From contig CAYIBK010000005.1 of NCBI GenBank assembly GCA_964361645.1, positions 1 through 56,780 on the forward strand: DNA of 56,780 nucleotides. The letters are read 5' to 3'. A program made the position numbers and the translations under genes. The notes under the pieces are model-generated. The model was not told the origin of the DNA, searched no databases, and saw only the letters and a list, made by a program, of their open reading frames with translations. Positions 22,966-31,953 of the stretch are shown here, piece by piece. Each line of letters begins with the position of its first letter. The stretch's first letter is position 1. The DNA is from 2-01-FULL-39-33 sp964361645 (lineage in GTDB: Bacteria > Patescibacteriota > Patescibacteriia > 2-01-FULL-39-33).

Positions 22966-24001
22966 AACTCTAACTATACTAGCCATAGAGACCTCATGCG
23001 ACGAGACATCGGCTGCTATTATTGGTGAAAATAATGGTATTCTTGAAGTTGCTTCTAATATTATTTCTTCTCAAATAGATATTCATAAAGCTTACGGCGG
23101 AGTAGTGCCAGAAGTGGCGGCTCGTCACCATGTTAAAAATATTATTCCCGTAATCGCTGAAAGTCTGGATGTCGCTAAAATAAAGCCAGAGGAAATTGAT
23201 TTAATAGCCGTAACTTCCGGTCCCGGGCTTATAACTTCCTTGATTGTTGGAGTTGAAGCGGCAAAATCTTTGGGTGTGGCTTGGCATAAGCCAGTGATGC
23301 AGGTTAATCATATATATGCTCATTTGGCAGCCAATTTTTTAAATAATAAAATAAATTTTCCGGCCATGGCTTTGGTGGTTTCTGGCGGTCATACCGAATT
23401 AGTTTTGATTGAAGATTATAATAAGTTCAAAAAAATCGGTCAAACTGTTGATGATGCGGCCGGGGAAGCCTTTGACAAGGTAGCTAAGCTTCTCAATCTT
23501 GGTTATCCTGGCGGGCCAGTAATTTCAGCTAGAGCTGAAATTAGTCGAAAGTCGAAAGTCGAAAGTCGAAAGTTTGATTTTCCCAGGCCAATGTTGAATT
23601 CAGGAAATTTTAATTTTTCTTTTTCCGGCCTTAAAACTGCTGTCTTGTATAAGCTAAAAGAAATTAATACTACAAATGATAAAGATATTAATGATATGTG
23701 CGCTTCTTTTGAAGAAGCAGTAGTTGATGTTTTGGTTAAAAAAACTATCCAGGCGGCCGAAAAATTTTCTGCCAAGACAGTTTTTATGGCTGGCGGAGTG
23801 GCGGCTAATAAAAAATTAAGACAGGATTTAGAAATGGCTGTAAAAAATAAAGATCTAGAATTTTTTGTGCCTGATTTTAAATATTGCACTGACAATGCGG
23901 GTATGATAGGTGTTGCGGCCTATTATTTGGCTAAAGAAAAAATGCCAACCATGGATAATTGGCGTAGCATTAAAGCAGATCCTAATTGGGAACTTGAGTA
24001 G
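22949..24001 (+). CDS. tsaD: tRNA N6-threonylcarbamoyladenosine synthase subunit TsaD
   Basis: 350 residues. Transfers the threonylcarbamoyl group to A37 of ANN-decoding tRNAs, working with TsaE (next gene) and TsaB/TsaC elsewhere. ASKHA-fold motifs: ILAIETSCDETSAAI, VVPEVAARHHVKNI, HIYAHL, VVSGGHTEL, DDAAGEAFDKVAKLLNLGYPGG, FSGLKTA, GGVAANKKLR and TDNAGMIG. It starts with about ten extra residues (MKKQNKTLT) before the conserved block. A heptamer repeat (AGTCGAA, four copies, 23543-23570) inserts basic residues SRKSKVESRKF between conserved blocks. Confidence 0.96.
   Translation: MKKQNKTLTILAIETSCDETSAAIIGENNGILEVASNIISSQIDIHKAYGGVVPEVAARHHVKNIIPVIAESLDVAKIKPEEIDLIAVTSGPGLITSLIVGVEAAKSLGVAWHKPVMQVNHIYAHLAANFLNNKINFPAMALVVSGGHTELVLIEDYNKFKKIGQTVDDAAGEAFDKVAKLLNLGYPGGPVISARAEISRKSKVESRKFDFPRPMLNSGNFNFSFSGLKTAVLYKLKEINTTNDKDINDMCASFEEAVVDVLVKKTIQAAEKFSAKTVFMAGGVAANKKLRQDLEMAVKNKDLEFFVPDFKYCTDNAGMIGVAAYYLAKEKMPTMDNWRSIKADPNWELE
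23521..23571. repeat. In-frame palindrome plus heptamer microsatellite inside tsaD
   Basis: AATTTCAGCT (23521-23530) and AGCTGAAATT (23533-23542) form a near-perfect palindrome. Four AGTCGAA units follow (23543-23570). The coding frame is kept. Confidence 0.85.
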
Positions 24002-24099
24002 TTGAAAGTTGAAAAGTTATAAAGTTAAAAGTAATATTAATAAATTATTTTATATAAAAACTTTAAAACTTGATAAACTTTTAACTTTATACTAAATCT
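24001..24099. repeat. GAAAGTT-type degenerate repeats between tsaD and tsaE
   Basis: Runs of AGTTGAAAGTTGAAAAGTT type, with a complementary AACTTTT-rich segment near 24060-24090, filling the gap between the genes. Confidence 0.6.
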
Positions 24100-24648
24100 A
24101 TGAATAAAATAATCACTAATTCTGAAAAAGAAACATTCGAATTTGCTAAAGATCTAGCCCAAACCCTAAAAGGCGGAGAAACTCTTTGTTTAGTGGGTGA
24201 TTTAGGTAGTGGCAAAACTGCTTTTACTAAAGGATTGGCCAGTGGTTTGGGGGTGGAACAAATAGTTACCAGCCCGACTTTTGTTTTGATGAAAATTTAT
24301 CCTATTAATTCTGACCATATTAACAAAATAGTTCATATTGATGCTTATAGATTATTAAATGGCTCTGATTTGGAAGCTATCGGCGCCAGTGATTATATTA
24401 ATGATAAATCATGCGTGACAGTTATTGAATGGGCGGATCGGGTTTACCCCGTTAAATTATTAGATAGGTATATTAAATTAAATAATCAGAAAGATAAATT
24501 TATAAAAAGTATCACATTGGAAGAATTAGAAATATTTAACAGGGTAAAAGATATTTGGCCAAAAAATTGCATTGAAATAAATTTTAAAACTTTAGAAGGC
24601 GATAAGCGGGAAATTGAAGTTTACCCCATTAAACAGTCAACGGTATAA
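24100..24648 (+). CDS. tsaE: tRNA threonylcarbamoyladenosine biosynthesis ATPase TsaE
   Basis: 182 residues; the ATPase that activates the TsaD complex. P-loop GDLGSGKTAFTKG, switch SPTFVL, HIDAYRL and VIEWADRV (Walker-B-like) are all present. The C-terminal 50 residues (EELEIFNRVKDIW to the end) extend beyond the usual 150-residue core and are not recognised. It pairs functionally with tsaD upstream. Confidence 0.95.
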   Translation: MNKIITNSEKETFEFAKDLAQTLKGGETLCLVGDLGSGKTAFTKGLASGLGVEQIVTSPTFVLMKIYPINSDHINKIVHIDAYRLLNGSDLEAIGASDYINDKSCVTVIEWADRVYPVKLLDRYIKLNNQKDKFIKSITLEELEIFNRVKDIWPKNCIEINFKTLEGDKREIEVYPIKQSTV

Positions 24649-24674
24649 TATTTATTTAACTGGGGTAAAAAAAT

Positions 24675-24700
24675 AAGAAGCTGATACTTGTCAGCTTCTT
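24675..24700. terminator. Terminator after tsaE
   Basis: AAGAAGCTGA, loop TACTTG, TCAGCTTCTT, with T residues after; it overlaps the 3' end of the convergent minus-strand gene. Confidence 0.75.
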
Positions 24701-24836
24701 TTAAATTGTGGATCAAATTCTTGTTGGATTTTTTCTCCGTATTTTTTTAGAACATTTCTAGTGTTTTTACAGTAATCAATCATTACTAATTTGCCACTTT
24801 CGATACAGAAATTTTTATGATTTCCAAAAGCATGAC
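24691..24836 (-). CDS. Hypothetical protein, C-terminal fragment next to an assembly gap
   Basis: Only the last 48 residues or so are visible (HAFGNHKNFCIESGKLVMID, then NVLKKYGEKIQQEFDPQFKRS) before TGA. Not recognised. The upstream part is in the N gap at 24837-24936. It is co-directional with, and downstream of, pilB. Confidence 0.5.
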
Positions 24837-24936
24837 NNNNNNNNNNNNNNNNNNNNNNNNNNNNNNNNNNNNNNNNNNNNNNNNNNNNNNNNNNNNNNNN
24901 NNNNNNNNNNNNNNNNNNNNNNNNNNNNNNNNNNNN
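24837..24936. other. Assembly gap (100 N)
   Basis: Exactly 100 N; true length unknown. It begins four bases past the pilB stop codon. Confidence 0.99.
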
Positions 24937-24940
24937 ATTA

Positions 24941-26641
24941 CTATTCCGCCACCCTAAAGACTTCATCAACCGAAGTTATGCCTTCCGATGCTTTTATTAA
25001 TCCATCTTGAACCATCGACATCACTCCCAATTTTACGGCCATTTCTTTTATTTCGTTTTCTGATAAATTGCCTTTGATAATAGTGTCTTCTATTTCGCCC
25101 TCAATGGGCATGATTTCGTAAATGCCGATTCGGCCCTTATAGCCCAAGCCTTGGCAGACTTCGCAGCCCTGGCCTTTATAGAATTTTAATTTATCCAAAT
25201 CAATTTTATATTCTTTTTTGTCTTCCTCGGGCAGTAATGATAAAAGTTTTTTAACTCGTTCTGATGACTCTTTATCTAATTTAACTTCTTGTTTGCAATT
25301 TTCGCAGATTTTTCTAACTAGTCTCTGGCCGATGGCGACATTTAAAGCTGGTGCTAGTAAAAATGGCTTGGCGCCCAGCGCTAAAAATCTGGGAATAGTG
25401 CCAAAAGCGTCGTTAGTATGGATAGTGGATAAAACCAAATGTCCTGTGAGGGCGGCTTGAATGGATATCTCGGCTGTTTCTAAATCGCGGATTTCGCCCA
25501 CCATAATAATATCTGGGTCTTGTCTGACAATTGATCTAAGCCCTTTGGCAAAAGTATATTCTTTGGTTACTTGGCTTTGATTTATTCCACCCAGTTCATA
25601 TTCAATTGGATCTTCAATGGTAATTATTTTTGTTTCCTGATCGTTTAATTTTTTCAAAATAGCGTATAAAGTAGTAGTCTTACCAGAACCAGTTGGGCCG
25701 GTAGTAATAATCATACCATTGGGCCTTTTAATTTCCCTTTCCAGTGTCTTATAAGATCTGCCTCTTAAGCCCAATTCCTCAAAAGATAAGCCGACAGTGG
25801 AAGCCACTAGCAATCTAATAACAATACTTTCGCCAAAACCAGTGGGCAGGGCGCTGACTCTGACATCAATTCTGTCATTTTTTAAGAATATGGCAAACCG
25901 TCCGTCCTGTGGACGATCAACTATATTTATTTTTAATTTAGCTAGTTGTTTTATGCGCGAAGTAATTTTAGTTTGTATTTCTTTATCGATTATAGCCACA
26001 TCATTTAGAACACCATCAATGCGGTAGCGAACTTTAATATCATGTTCTTCGGCTTCAATATGGATATCAGAGGCGCGTGATTTTATAGCTCCGGCAATGA
26101 TTAAGGTGACTAGTTCGGTAATGGAGACTTTTTTTATTCTTTCATTCAAATCTTGGAAGGTTTTTATTTCTTTTTCAAATTTATTTATTTCTTCCTCGGT
26201 GATTTCTATGCCTTTGATGAATTTTCTTATCTCTGGCAGGGCATCGTATAATTTGAAAGCATGATCAAAGCTATTTTGAGAAATTAAGTAGGTGGCTACA
26301 TGAGCAAAGTGTTTTTCTTTTAATTCCACTTCCAATTTTTTAACTTCATCAGTTTGTTCTACTGTACCCAGTCTTATTTCTTTGCCATCATTAAAAAAAC
26401 AAATAGTGTTTAATTCTTTTGATTGCTGTTTGGGAATGGTTGATAAGGCGTCTGGACCCGTTCCAAAACCAACTAAATTTATATACGGCAAACCAATGAA
26501 AGCAGCTTTTTTTTCTGTTTCCTCTTCCTTTTCTTTAATAGTTATTTCCCTTATTTTTTCTCGAAGTTCAGAAGTCTCGCTTTCCTCATCTTTTTTGTTT
26601 GGTTTTTGGAGCAGATCTTCCAGTGATGGTCCTATGGCCAT
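24941..26641 (-). CDS. pilB: Type II/IV secretion ATPase (PilB/GspE)
   Basis: 566 residues; cytoplasmic hexameric motor for type IV pilus assembly. An N-terminal region with an acidic linker precedes the GspE N-terminal domain, then the core: RASDIHIEAEEHDIKVRYRIDG, Walker A TTGPTGSGKTTTLYAIL, Asp box TIEDPIEYELGGINQSQV, Walker B PDIIMVGEIRD, His box TGHLVLSTIHTNDA, and a zinc tetracysteine (CENC, CEVC). Type IV pili are common in Patescibacteria and serve attachment and DNA uptake. No other pilus gene lies nearby. A TATAAT (26646-26651, minus) sits four bases before the ATG. Confidence 0.95.
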   Translation of the reverse strand: MAIGPSLEDLLQKPNKKDEESETSELREKIREITIKEKEEETEKKAAFIGLPYINLVGFGTGPDALSTIPKQQSKELNTICFFNDGKEIRLGTVEQTDEVKKLEVELKEKHFAHVATYLISQNSFDHAFKLYDALPEIRKFIKGIEITEEEINKFEKEIKTFQDLNERIKKVSITELVTLIIAGAIKSRASDIHIEAEEHDIKVRYRIDGVLNDVAIIDKEIQTKITSRIKQLAKLKINIVDRPQDGRFAIFLKNDRIDVRVSALPTGFGESIVIRLLVASTVGLSFEELGLRGRSYKTLEREIKRPNGMIITTGPTGSGKTTTLYAILKKLNDQETKIITIEDPIEYELGGINQSQVTKEYTFAKGLRSIVRQDPDIIMVGEIRDLETAEISIQAALTGHLVLSTIHTNDAFGTIPRFLALGAKPFLLAPALNVAIGQRLVRKICENCKQEVKLDKESSERVKKLLSLLPEEDKKEYKIDLDKLKFYKGQGCEVCQGLGYKGRIGIYEIMPIEGEIEDTIIKGNLSENEIKEMAVKLGVMSMVQDGLIKASEGITSVDEVFRVAE

Positions 26642-26710
26642 AGCTATTATAGTTTATTTATATATAGTTAATTATAAGTTTTTTAGGCTGTTATTACAAG
26701 TTTAAAATAA

Positions 26711-26738
26711 TTAAAACCGCCTTATTAAGGCGGTTTTA
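26711..26738. terminator. Terminator of the membrane-protein gene
   Basis: TTAAAACCGCCTTA facing TAAGGCGGTTTTAA; T-rich on both strands. It separates the upstream minus-strand gene from pilB. Confidence 0.85.
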
Positions 26739-26749
26739 AAGGCTATATT

Positions 26750-27781
26750 TTATTTTTTATTGAAAGGGTTTGGTATATTGGGCGATTGCTCTGATAATTT
26801 GACTATTTTGCTTAAAGTTTTGCCCATATTTATTTTATTAAATAATAAGATCCAGGATGACCATTGGAACACGCTGAGGGTGGCAGTTACAAGCAGGGTC
26901 ATAACTATAATAGCCAAAACTGAAGTTAAAACTAATATCATTAAAACCAATACCGGTATTTTACTGGAGTAGGTGGCAAAAACTAGAGGCACCGCTATTA
27001 GAACCGAAGTTACAAAAGTGGCCAAATAAATAACAATCATGTAGATGATAAAAAGTATAAAAGCCATTTCCAGTGATAAGAGCCAATTACTGATAAATAA
27101 TTTCCAAGCTGATTTTAAGGCTGGAATAATTTTTTCTCTCTTTAGAATAATATAAAGTATTTGGTATCTGATTAAAAATGAAATAATAACTGTAGCGATG
27201 GAGAATAAAACTAGTAATATAATATGGATAATCACGCCGATGTTGCCCATAGATATCAGTAATAAAATTTCTTTGCCCAAGAGCACAAAAATAATGAGCA
27301 GAATAATCTTATAGATTAAATTAACAGCGAAAATCGGCCAGAAAATTTCTACTCCGGCGTCTATGCCCTCGTTAATGGTGGCGGTTTTATCTTTGCTGGC
27401 TAAATCAACATTTCTAATCAAACCTACTTGTGATACGGTTGTTAGCCAAATTATAAATACAGTGATGATAATGGCTACTAACAGAACCAAGATAGCTGAT
27501 ACTAAATTGACAGGGGCACTCATTACCAATGTCCAAAGATTAGACCATAAATTTTCTCCAGCTGACAGATTATTTTCAATTCCTAATTTGAAACTATTGA
27601 TTACTTCGCGTATCAGACCTTTGTTGCTATTGGGGTTTAAAATTATTCTTGATAATAATTCAAATTCCCCGCCACTGCCAATTAAGGCGGCAAAAAAACC
27701 CAAAAACCACAATGATTTAAATTTTAAAGTGATATCCCAAGCTTTTTTTAAGATTGGTCTATAAATTTTGTTCTCCTCCAT
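26750..27781 (-). CDS. Multi-pass membrane protein
   Basis: 343 residues with about six transmembrane segments, such as VSAILVLLVAIIITVFIIWL, IIHIILLVLFSIATVIISFL and WLLSLEMAFILFIIYMIVIY. It opens with YRPILKKAWDITLKFKSLWFLGFF, seen in CPR and Gram-positive families of unknown function in which a cytoplasmic amphipathic start precedes a membrane bundle. No catalytic motif is seen. It is transcribed alone, between ftsH and pilB. Confidence 0.7.
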   Translation of the reverse strand: MEENKIYRPILKKAWDITLKFKSLWFLGFFAALIGSGGEFELLSRIILNPNSNKGLIREVINSFKLGIENNLSAGENLWSNLWTLVMSAPVNLVSAILVLLVAIIITVFIIWLTTVSQVGLIRNVDLASKDKTATINEGIDAGVEIFWPIFAVNLIYKIILLIIFVLLGKEILLLISMGNIGVIIHIILLVLFSIATVIISFLIRYQILYIILKREKIIPALKSAWKLFISNWLLSLEMAFILFIIYMIVIYLATFVTSVLIAVPLVFATYSSKIPVLVLMILVLTSVLAIIVMTLLVTATLSVFQWSSWILLFNKINMGKTLSKIVKLSEQSPNIPNPFNKK

Positions 27782-27866
27782 ATGTTTTAAGAAAGTTATT
27801 AATTTCTTAATTAAGTTATAAGATGACTATATTATAACACAAACTAAAAAATTTATGAAAGTAGAC

Positions 27867-27892
27867 TAAAACTCCCCGATGGGGGAGTTTTA
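27867..27892. terminator. Terminator of ftsH
   Basis: TAAAACTCCCC (27867-27877), loop GATG, GGGGAGTTTTA (27882-27892). Confidence 0.85.
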
Positions 27893-27912
27893 AATTGAGA
27901 GGAATTATGGTT

Positions 27913-29730
27913 TTATTCTTTAGCGAATAATGATTCAAATTCTTCTGATTCAATAGTTTCTTTTTCTTTTAGAACCGCCACTATTTTCTCTAAATATTGT
28001 CTTTTCTCTCTAATTATTTTATCGGCTAACTGAGCCGCTTCTTCACTGAGGCGGTGGATTTCTTTATCTATTTCTTCGGCTGTTTTTTCTGAATAATCTC
28101 TTCTTTCATGAATTTCTTTGCCCAAAAATATCATCTCTTCTCTTTCACCGAAGGTTCTTAGTCCCATTTTATCGCTCATGCCGTATTCGGTAATTATTTT
28201 TTTAGACAATTTAGTAGCTTGTCTTAGATCATTTTGAGCGCCAGTAGTAACTTCGTTAAAAATAATTTTCTCGGCCACTTGGCCAGCTAACATTACAGCC
28301 AGCTCTTCTAAAAATTCAGTTTTAGTGTGGAGTTTTTTATCTTCTATTGGTAGTTTCAGGGTGAATCCGGCTGCTGATCCTCTGGCCACTATAGAAACTT
28401 TTCTCACTGGATCAGTATTGGGCAGTTCATGAGCAACCAAGGCATGCCCAGCTTCATGATAGGCGGTTATTTCTTTTTCTTTTTCACTCAAGATATGGCT
28501 TTTTCTTTCTGGTCCCAAAATTATTTTATCTATACTGTGTAAAATATGCATTTCTGTAACTTCTTTTTTATCCTCTAGAGCGGTTAAGATGGCCGCTTCA
28601 TTTAATAGGTTTGATAAATCAGCTCCAGAAAATCCAGGTGTTCTTTCGCCGATTTTTCTTAGATTAACATCTTTAGCCATCGGCTTATTGCTGGCGTGGA
28701 CTTTTAAAATAGCTTCACGATCATTGATATCGGGCATATCTAGAATAACTCTTCTATCAAACCTACCCGGTCTAAGTAGGGCAGAATCTAAAACATCAGG
28801 CCTGTTGGTGGCGGCCATAACAATAACATTAGTTCTGGGGTCGAATCCATCCATTTCCACCAGTATCTGATTGAGAGTCTGTTCTCTTTCATCATGTGAT
28901 CCGCCTAATCCTGCTCCGCGTTGTCGGCCGACAGCGTCTATTTCATCGATGAAAACTATACAAGGTGAATTCTTTTTGGCTTTATTGAATAAATCTCTAA
29001 CACGGGAAGCGCCAACACCCACAAACATCTCGACGAATTCCGATCCAGAGATGCTAAAAAATGGCACATTGGCTTCCCCAGCTACTGCTCTAGCTAGCAA
29101 AGTTTTGCCGGTTCCGGGTGCACCCAAAAGCAAAACACCTCTAGGGATTTGAGCTCCTAAAGCTAGGAATTTTTTAGGATTTTTCAAAAAATCAACCACT
29201 TCCACCAATTCTTTTTTAGCCTCTTTAACACCAGCCACATCATTGAAGGTGGTTTTTAATTTCTTATTGGGGTTGAATTCCCTGGCCCTGCTCTGGCCAA
29301 AACTCAAAGCTTTATTGTTGGCTCCTTGAGCTTGTCTCATCATAAACCAGAAGAATCCCAAGATAAACAATAGTGGTATCAAAAATGGCAATATCATGGA
29401 AGCCCAGAATTTTGTGCCGCTTTCCGCTTTAACATCAATGGAAATATTCTTTAATTTACCGGTATCGACATTATAATTTTTTAGCAGTGTGCTTAGGCTT
29501 TCCGATGGTTCTTTATCTAGAATCTGCTTAGTGCCATCAGTTAATTTAATGTCTAATTGGTTGTTTTTAATAGTGATTGATTCAATTTTACCCTCGTCTA
29601 TTTGCGATAAAAGCTGGGTTAGGTTAATGGTGGCCGGCTTATCTGATGGCAAAGTGATAAAACTCAAAACACTGGCGAATATTAAAAAAACCAAGAAAGC
29701 TATTAAAAATTGTTTAGTTATTTTTTTCAT
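27913..29730 (-). CDS. ftsH: ATP-dependent zinc metalloprotease FtsH
   Basis: 605-residue membrane AAA+ protease. TM1 (FLIAFLVFLIFASVLSFI), an extracytoplasmic loop and TM2 (SMILPFLIPLLFILGFFWFMM) come first, then the AAA domain with Walker A GAPGTGKT, Walker B CIVFIDEIDAVG, pore motif FVEM and SRH RPGRFDR. The peptidase zinc site is HEAGHALVAHE. Length and order are normal. It degrades misfolded membrane proteins and short-lived regulators. Confidence 0.97.
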   Translation of the reverse strand: MKKITKQFLIAFLVFLIFASVLSFITLPSDKPATINLTQLLSQIDEGKIESITIKNNQLDIKLTDGTKQILDKEPSESLSTLLKNYNVDTGKLKNISIDVKAESGTKFWASMILPFLIPLLFILGFFWFMMRQAQGANNKALSFGQSRAREFNPNKKLKTTFNDVAGVKEAKKELVEVVDFLKNPKKFLALGAQIPRGVLLLGAPGTGKTLLARAVAGEANVPFFSISGSEFVEMFVGVGASRVRDLFNKAKKNSPCIVFIDEIDAVGRQRGAGLGGSHDEREQTLNQILVEMDGFDPRTNVIVMAATNRPDVLDSALLRPGRFDRRVILDMPDINDREAILKVHASNKPMAKDVNLRKIGERTPGFSGADLSNLLNEAAILTALEDKKEVTEMHILHSIDKIILGPERKSHILSEKEKEITAYHEAGHALVAHELPNTDPVRKVSIVARGSAAGFTLKLPIEDKKLHTKTEFLEELAVMLAGQVAEKIIFNEVTTGAQNDLRQATKLSKKIITEYGMSDKMGLRTFGEREEMIFLGKEIHERRDYSEKTAEEIDKEIHRLSEEAAQLADKIIREKRQYLEKIVAVLKEKETIESEEFESLFAKE

Positions 29731-29802
29731 GACAAATAAGTAATTTTTTATTATAATATAAGTAAGTGCAGTTACCCTATATAGTAATTATTTTTATCCC
29801 AA

Positions 29803-30405
29803 ATGTCAAACCAGTTCCAGCAGTTAGTTGATGAATTTTGGAATAGAACTTTATTCAAGTTTGTACCAAAAAGCATCACTCCGAATTATTTTACTTTCTT
29901 AAGATTTGCCCTTATTCCAGTGGTCTTAGTTTTTTTATCCACTGAGCATTTTTTTCTAGCTCTATTTTTTTTCTTTTTAGCTGCCCTAGCTGATAGCATT
30001 GATGGCTCTCTGGCCAGAAAGAGAAAACAAATATCCGAATACGGAATTATGCTCGATCCTTTGGCGGATAAGCTTTTAATAATTCTGTCGGCTCTATTTT
30101 TGTTATTTTATTACCCCTATTTCAAAGTTTTGATGATTGTGGTAATAATAGATATTTTAATTCTTGTGGAAAGCGTGGCACTAGTTGTTATTAATCATAG
30201 TATTAAAACCCCATCAGCTGATTGGACGGGCAAAAGTAAGATGGTTTTTCAAGTTGTTGGTTTATTATCTGTTTTCTTTTATATTGCTTCGCATTCCCTG
30301 ATTTGGCTGCAGCTCTCGCTCATGTTTTTTTACCTAGTCATTTTTACCGGATTGCTAAGCTTTTTTAGCTATGGGTATAATTCATGGAAAATGATAAAAA
30401 AGTAA
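29803..30405 (+). CDS. pgsA: CDP-alcohol phosphatidyltransferase
   Basis: 200 residues with about six transmembrane helices. The active-site signature DGSLARKRKQISEYGIMLDP followed by LADK fits D-G-x2-A-R-x8-G-x3-D-x3-D. It begins with the family-typical NYFTFLRFALIPVVLVFL. The best guess is phosphatidylglycerophosphate synthase, the commonest bacterial member. Other alcohol acceptors (inositol phosphate, for example) are not excluded. Confidence 0.85.
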   Translation: MSNQFQQLVDEFWNRTLFKFVPKSITPNYFTFLRFALIPVVLVFLSTEHFFLALFFFFLAALADSIDGSLARKRKQISEYGIMLDPLADKLLIILSALFLLFYYPYFKVLMIVVIIDILILVESVALVVINHSIKTPSADWTGKSKMVFQVVGLLSVFFYIASHSLIWLQLSLMFFYLVIFTGLLSFFSYGYNSWKMIKK

Positions 30406-30409
30406 GATA

Positions 30410-30446
30410 AAAAAATAAAACCCCAAATTGGGGGTTTTATTTTTTT
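30410..30446. terminator. Bidirectional terminator
   Basis: AAAAAATAAAACCCC, loop AAATTG, GGGGTTTTATTTTTTT, between convergent pgsA and rpsA. Confidence 0.9.
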
Positions 30447-30461
30447 ATTCTTATATTATGC

Positions 30462-31771
30462 TTATTCAGATTTAACTTCTTCTTCTGCTACTTTTTCTTT
30501 CTTCACCTTTTTGGGCGCTTTTTCTTCTGTCTTTTCTGCTACTTTTTCTTTCTTCACCTTTTTGGGCGCTTTTTCCTTTTTTTCTGCTTTCTTTTCTTTT
30601 TTAACTTCTTTTTCTTCTGTCTTTTCTGCTACTTTTTCTTCTGCTGGCGCTGGTAGATCAGCGGCAACCACTTCTTTCTTTTTTAGTTCTGGCTTAATTA
30701 AGCTTAATCCCAATCTATGATTTTTTGGATCCATAGAAACGATATAGAACTCAACCTCGTCGCCAGATTTGGCTATTTCCTCAATATTATTGATTGGCTT
30801 ATTGCTTAATTGAGAAATATGAGCTAAACCATGGATGTCTTGGTCTAATTCCACAAACAAACCAAAGGGATTAGCTTTTAATACCTTGCCTTTAACTTTT
30901 TGGCCGATATCATATCTCTTTTCAATTCCTTCCCAAGGATCTTTTTGCAATTTTTTCATTGATAAAAAGATTTTGGAATTTTCAATACCGATTATTTCGG
31001 CTTTAATATTTTCGCCAACTTTAACGAAGTCGGATGGGTTGTCAATTCTTTTCCAAGCGATTTCTGAAATATGGATCAATCCTTCCAATTTATCAAATTC
31101 TACGAAAATCCCGAAATCAGTGACGGCGGTTACTACACCTTCAACTATTTGACCTACTTTATATCTATTGATGACATCTTTTTGGGTTTCTTCCCAAGCG
31201 CCTTTTTCTGAAACGATTAATTTATCTTCGTTTTCATCAGTATCAATTATTTTAACTTCAAATTTTTGGCCGATATAGCTTTTTAGAATTTCTAATATTC
31301 TATTTTTGTCGCCTCCAGGAACGCGAGGATAATGTTCTGGAGATAATTGAGAGACTGGCAAAAATCCCATAGTGCTACCAATCTTAACCATTAATCCGCC
31401 TTTGTTAGCATCGGTGATTATAGCCTCAATGATTTTATTGCCCTCTTCAACATCTCTGATATTTTTCCAAGCTTTTTGTCGGCCCGCATATCTAAATGAT
31501 AATTCTATTTCGCCATTTTCATTTTCTGGTTCTAAAACAGTCGCTTCAACTTCATCACCTGGTTTAGATTTCTATATTCTTCTGATTCGCTGTAGCATTC
31601 TTTGCCCCGAACAAGCCCGGTAAAGATGCCACCCAAATCAATATGAACTTCATTTTTGCTGGCGGAAAGTATAGTGCCTTTTACCAAATCGCCAGTTTTT
31701 GGCAAACTAAAATACTGCTTATCTTCAAGCAGCTTTTTAAATTCTGAGTCTTGTTTAACTTCAGTGGTCAT
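30462..31771 (-). CDS. rpsA: Ribosomal protein S1 (frameshifted in this sequence)
   Basis: Four S1 RNA-binding domains can be read. Domain 1 (GDLVKGTILSASKNEVHIDL) is in one frame; domains 2 (KPGDEVEATVLEPENE), 3 (VGQIVEGVVTAVTDFGIFVE) and 4 (IGQKVKGKVLKANPFGLFVE) are in another. A one-base deficit near 31562-31570 separates them: after SEEYRNL the first frame gives NQVMKLKRLF then a stop, whereas the -1 frame continues seamlessly with KPGDE. The tail is Lys/Glu/Ala-rich and encoded by direct DNA repeats. S1 is essential in most bacteria, so a sequencing error is likely, though recoding cannot be excluded. Promoter at 31905-31933. Confidence 0.9.
30485..30640. repeat. Direct repeats encoding the S1 tail
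   Basis: A 40-bp unit at 30485-30524 recurs at 30536-30575, and a partial copy lies near 30606-30640. They encode Lys-rich (KKVKKEKVAEKTEEK) repeats. Confidence 0.85.
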
Positions 31772-31904
31772 TATTTTGTAGTGTATTAACCGCTGGCTCT
31801 AAAAATCGGCCAGAAGTCCTGCTTTTTATTAATTAAATTTAGCCCCTAAAGCACAGCTGAGCTGACTTCAAGGTGAATTTGCAGGTTGTTATTTAGCTAT
31901 AAAA

Positions 31905-31933
31905 ACTTTAGCACATTGACTAACAAATGTCAA
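31905..31933 (-). promoter_or_regulatory. rpsA promoter
   Basis: Minus strand TTGACA (31928-31933), 17-base spacer, TAAAGT (31905-31910). The leader of about 125 bases could host S1 autoregulation. The -35 box overlaps a palindrome shared with the divergent RNHCP promoter. Confidence 0.7.
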
Positions 31934-31944
31934 GGCAGTAGTAT
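31916..31944 (+). promoter_or_regulatory. RNHCP gene promoter
   Basis: TTGACT (31916-31921), 17-base spacer, TAGTAT (31939-31944). The predicted start lies within a few bases of the ATG at 31954, so the mRNA is nearly leaderless. Confidence 0.6.
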
Positions 31945-31953
31945 ATAAATAAT

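Noticed and set aside
23543..23570. Tandem units in tsaD as a CRISPR array
   Set aside because: The units are 7 bases with no spacers and lie inside a coding sequence; no cas gene is present in the window.
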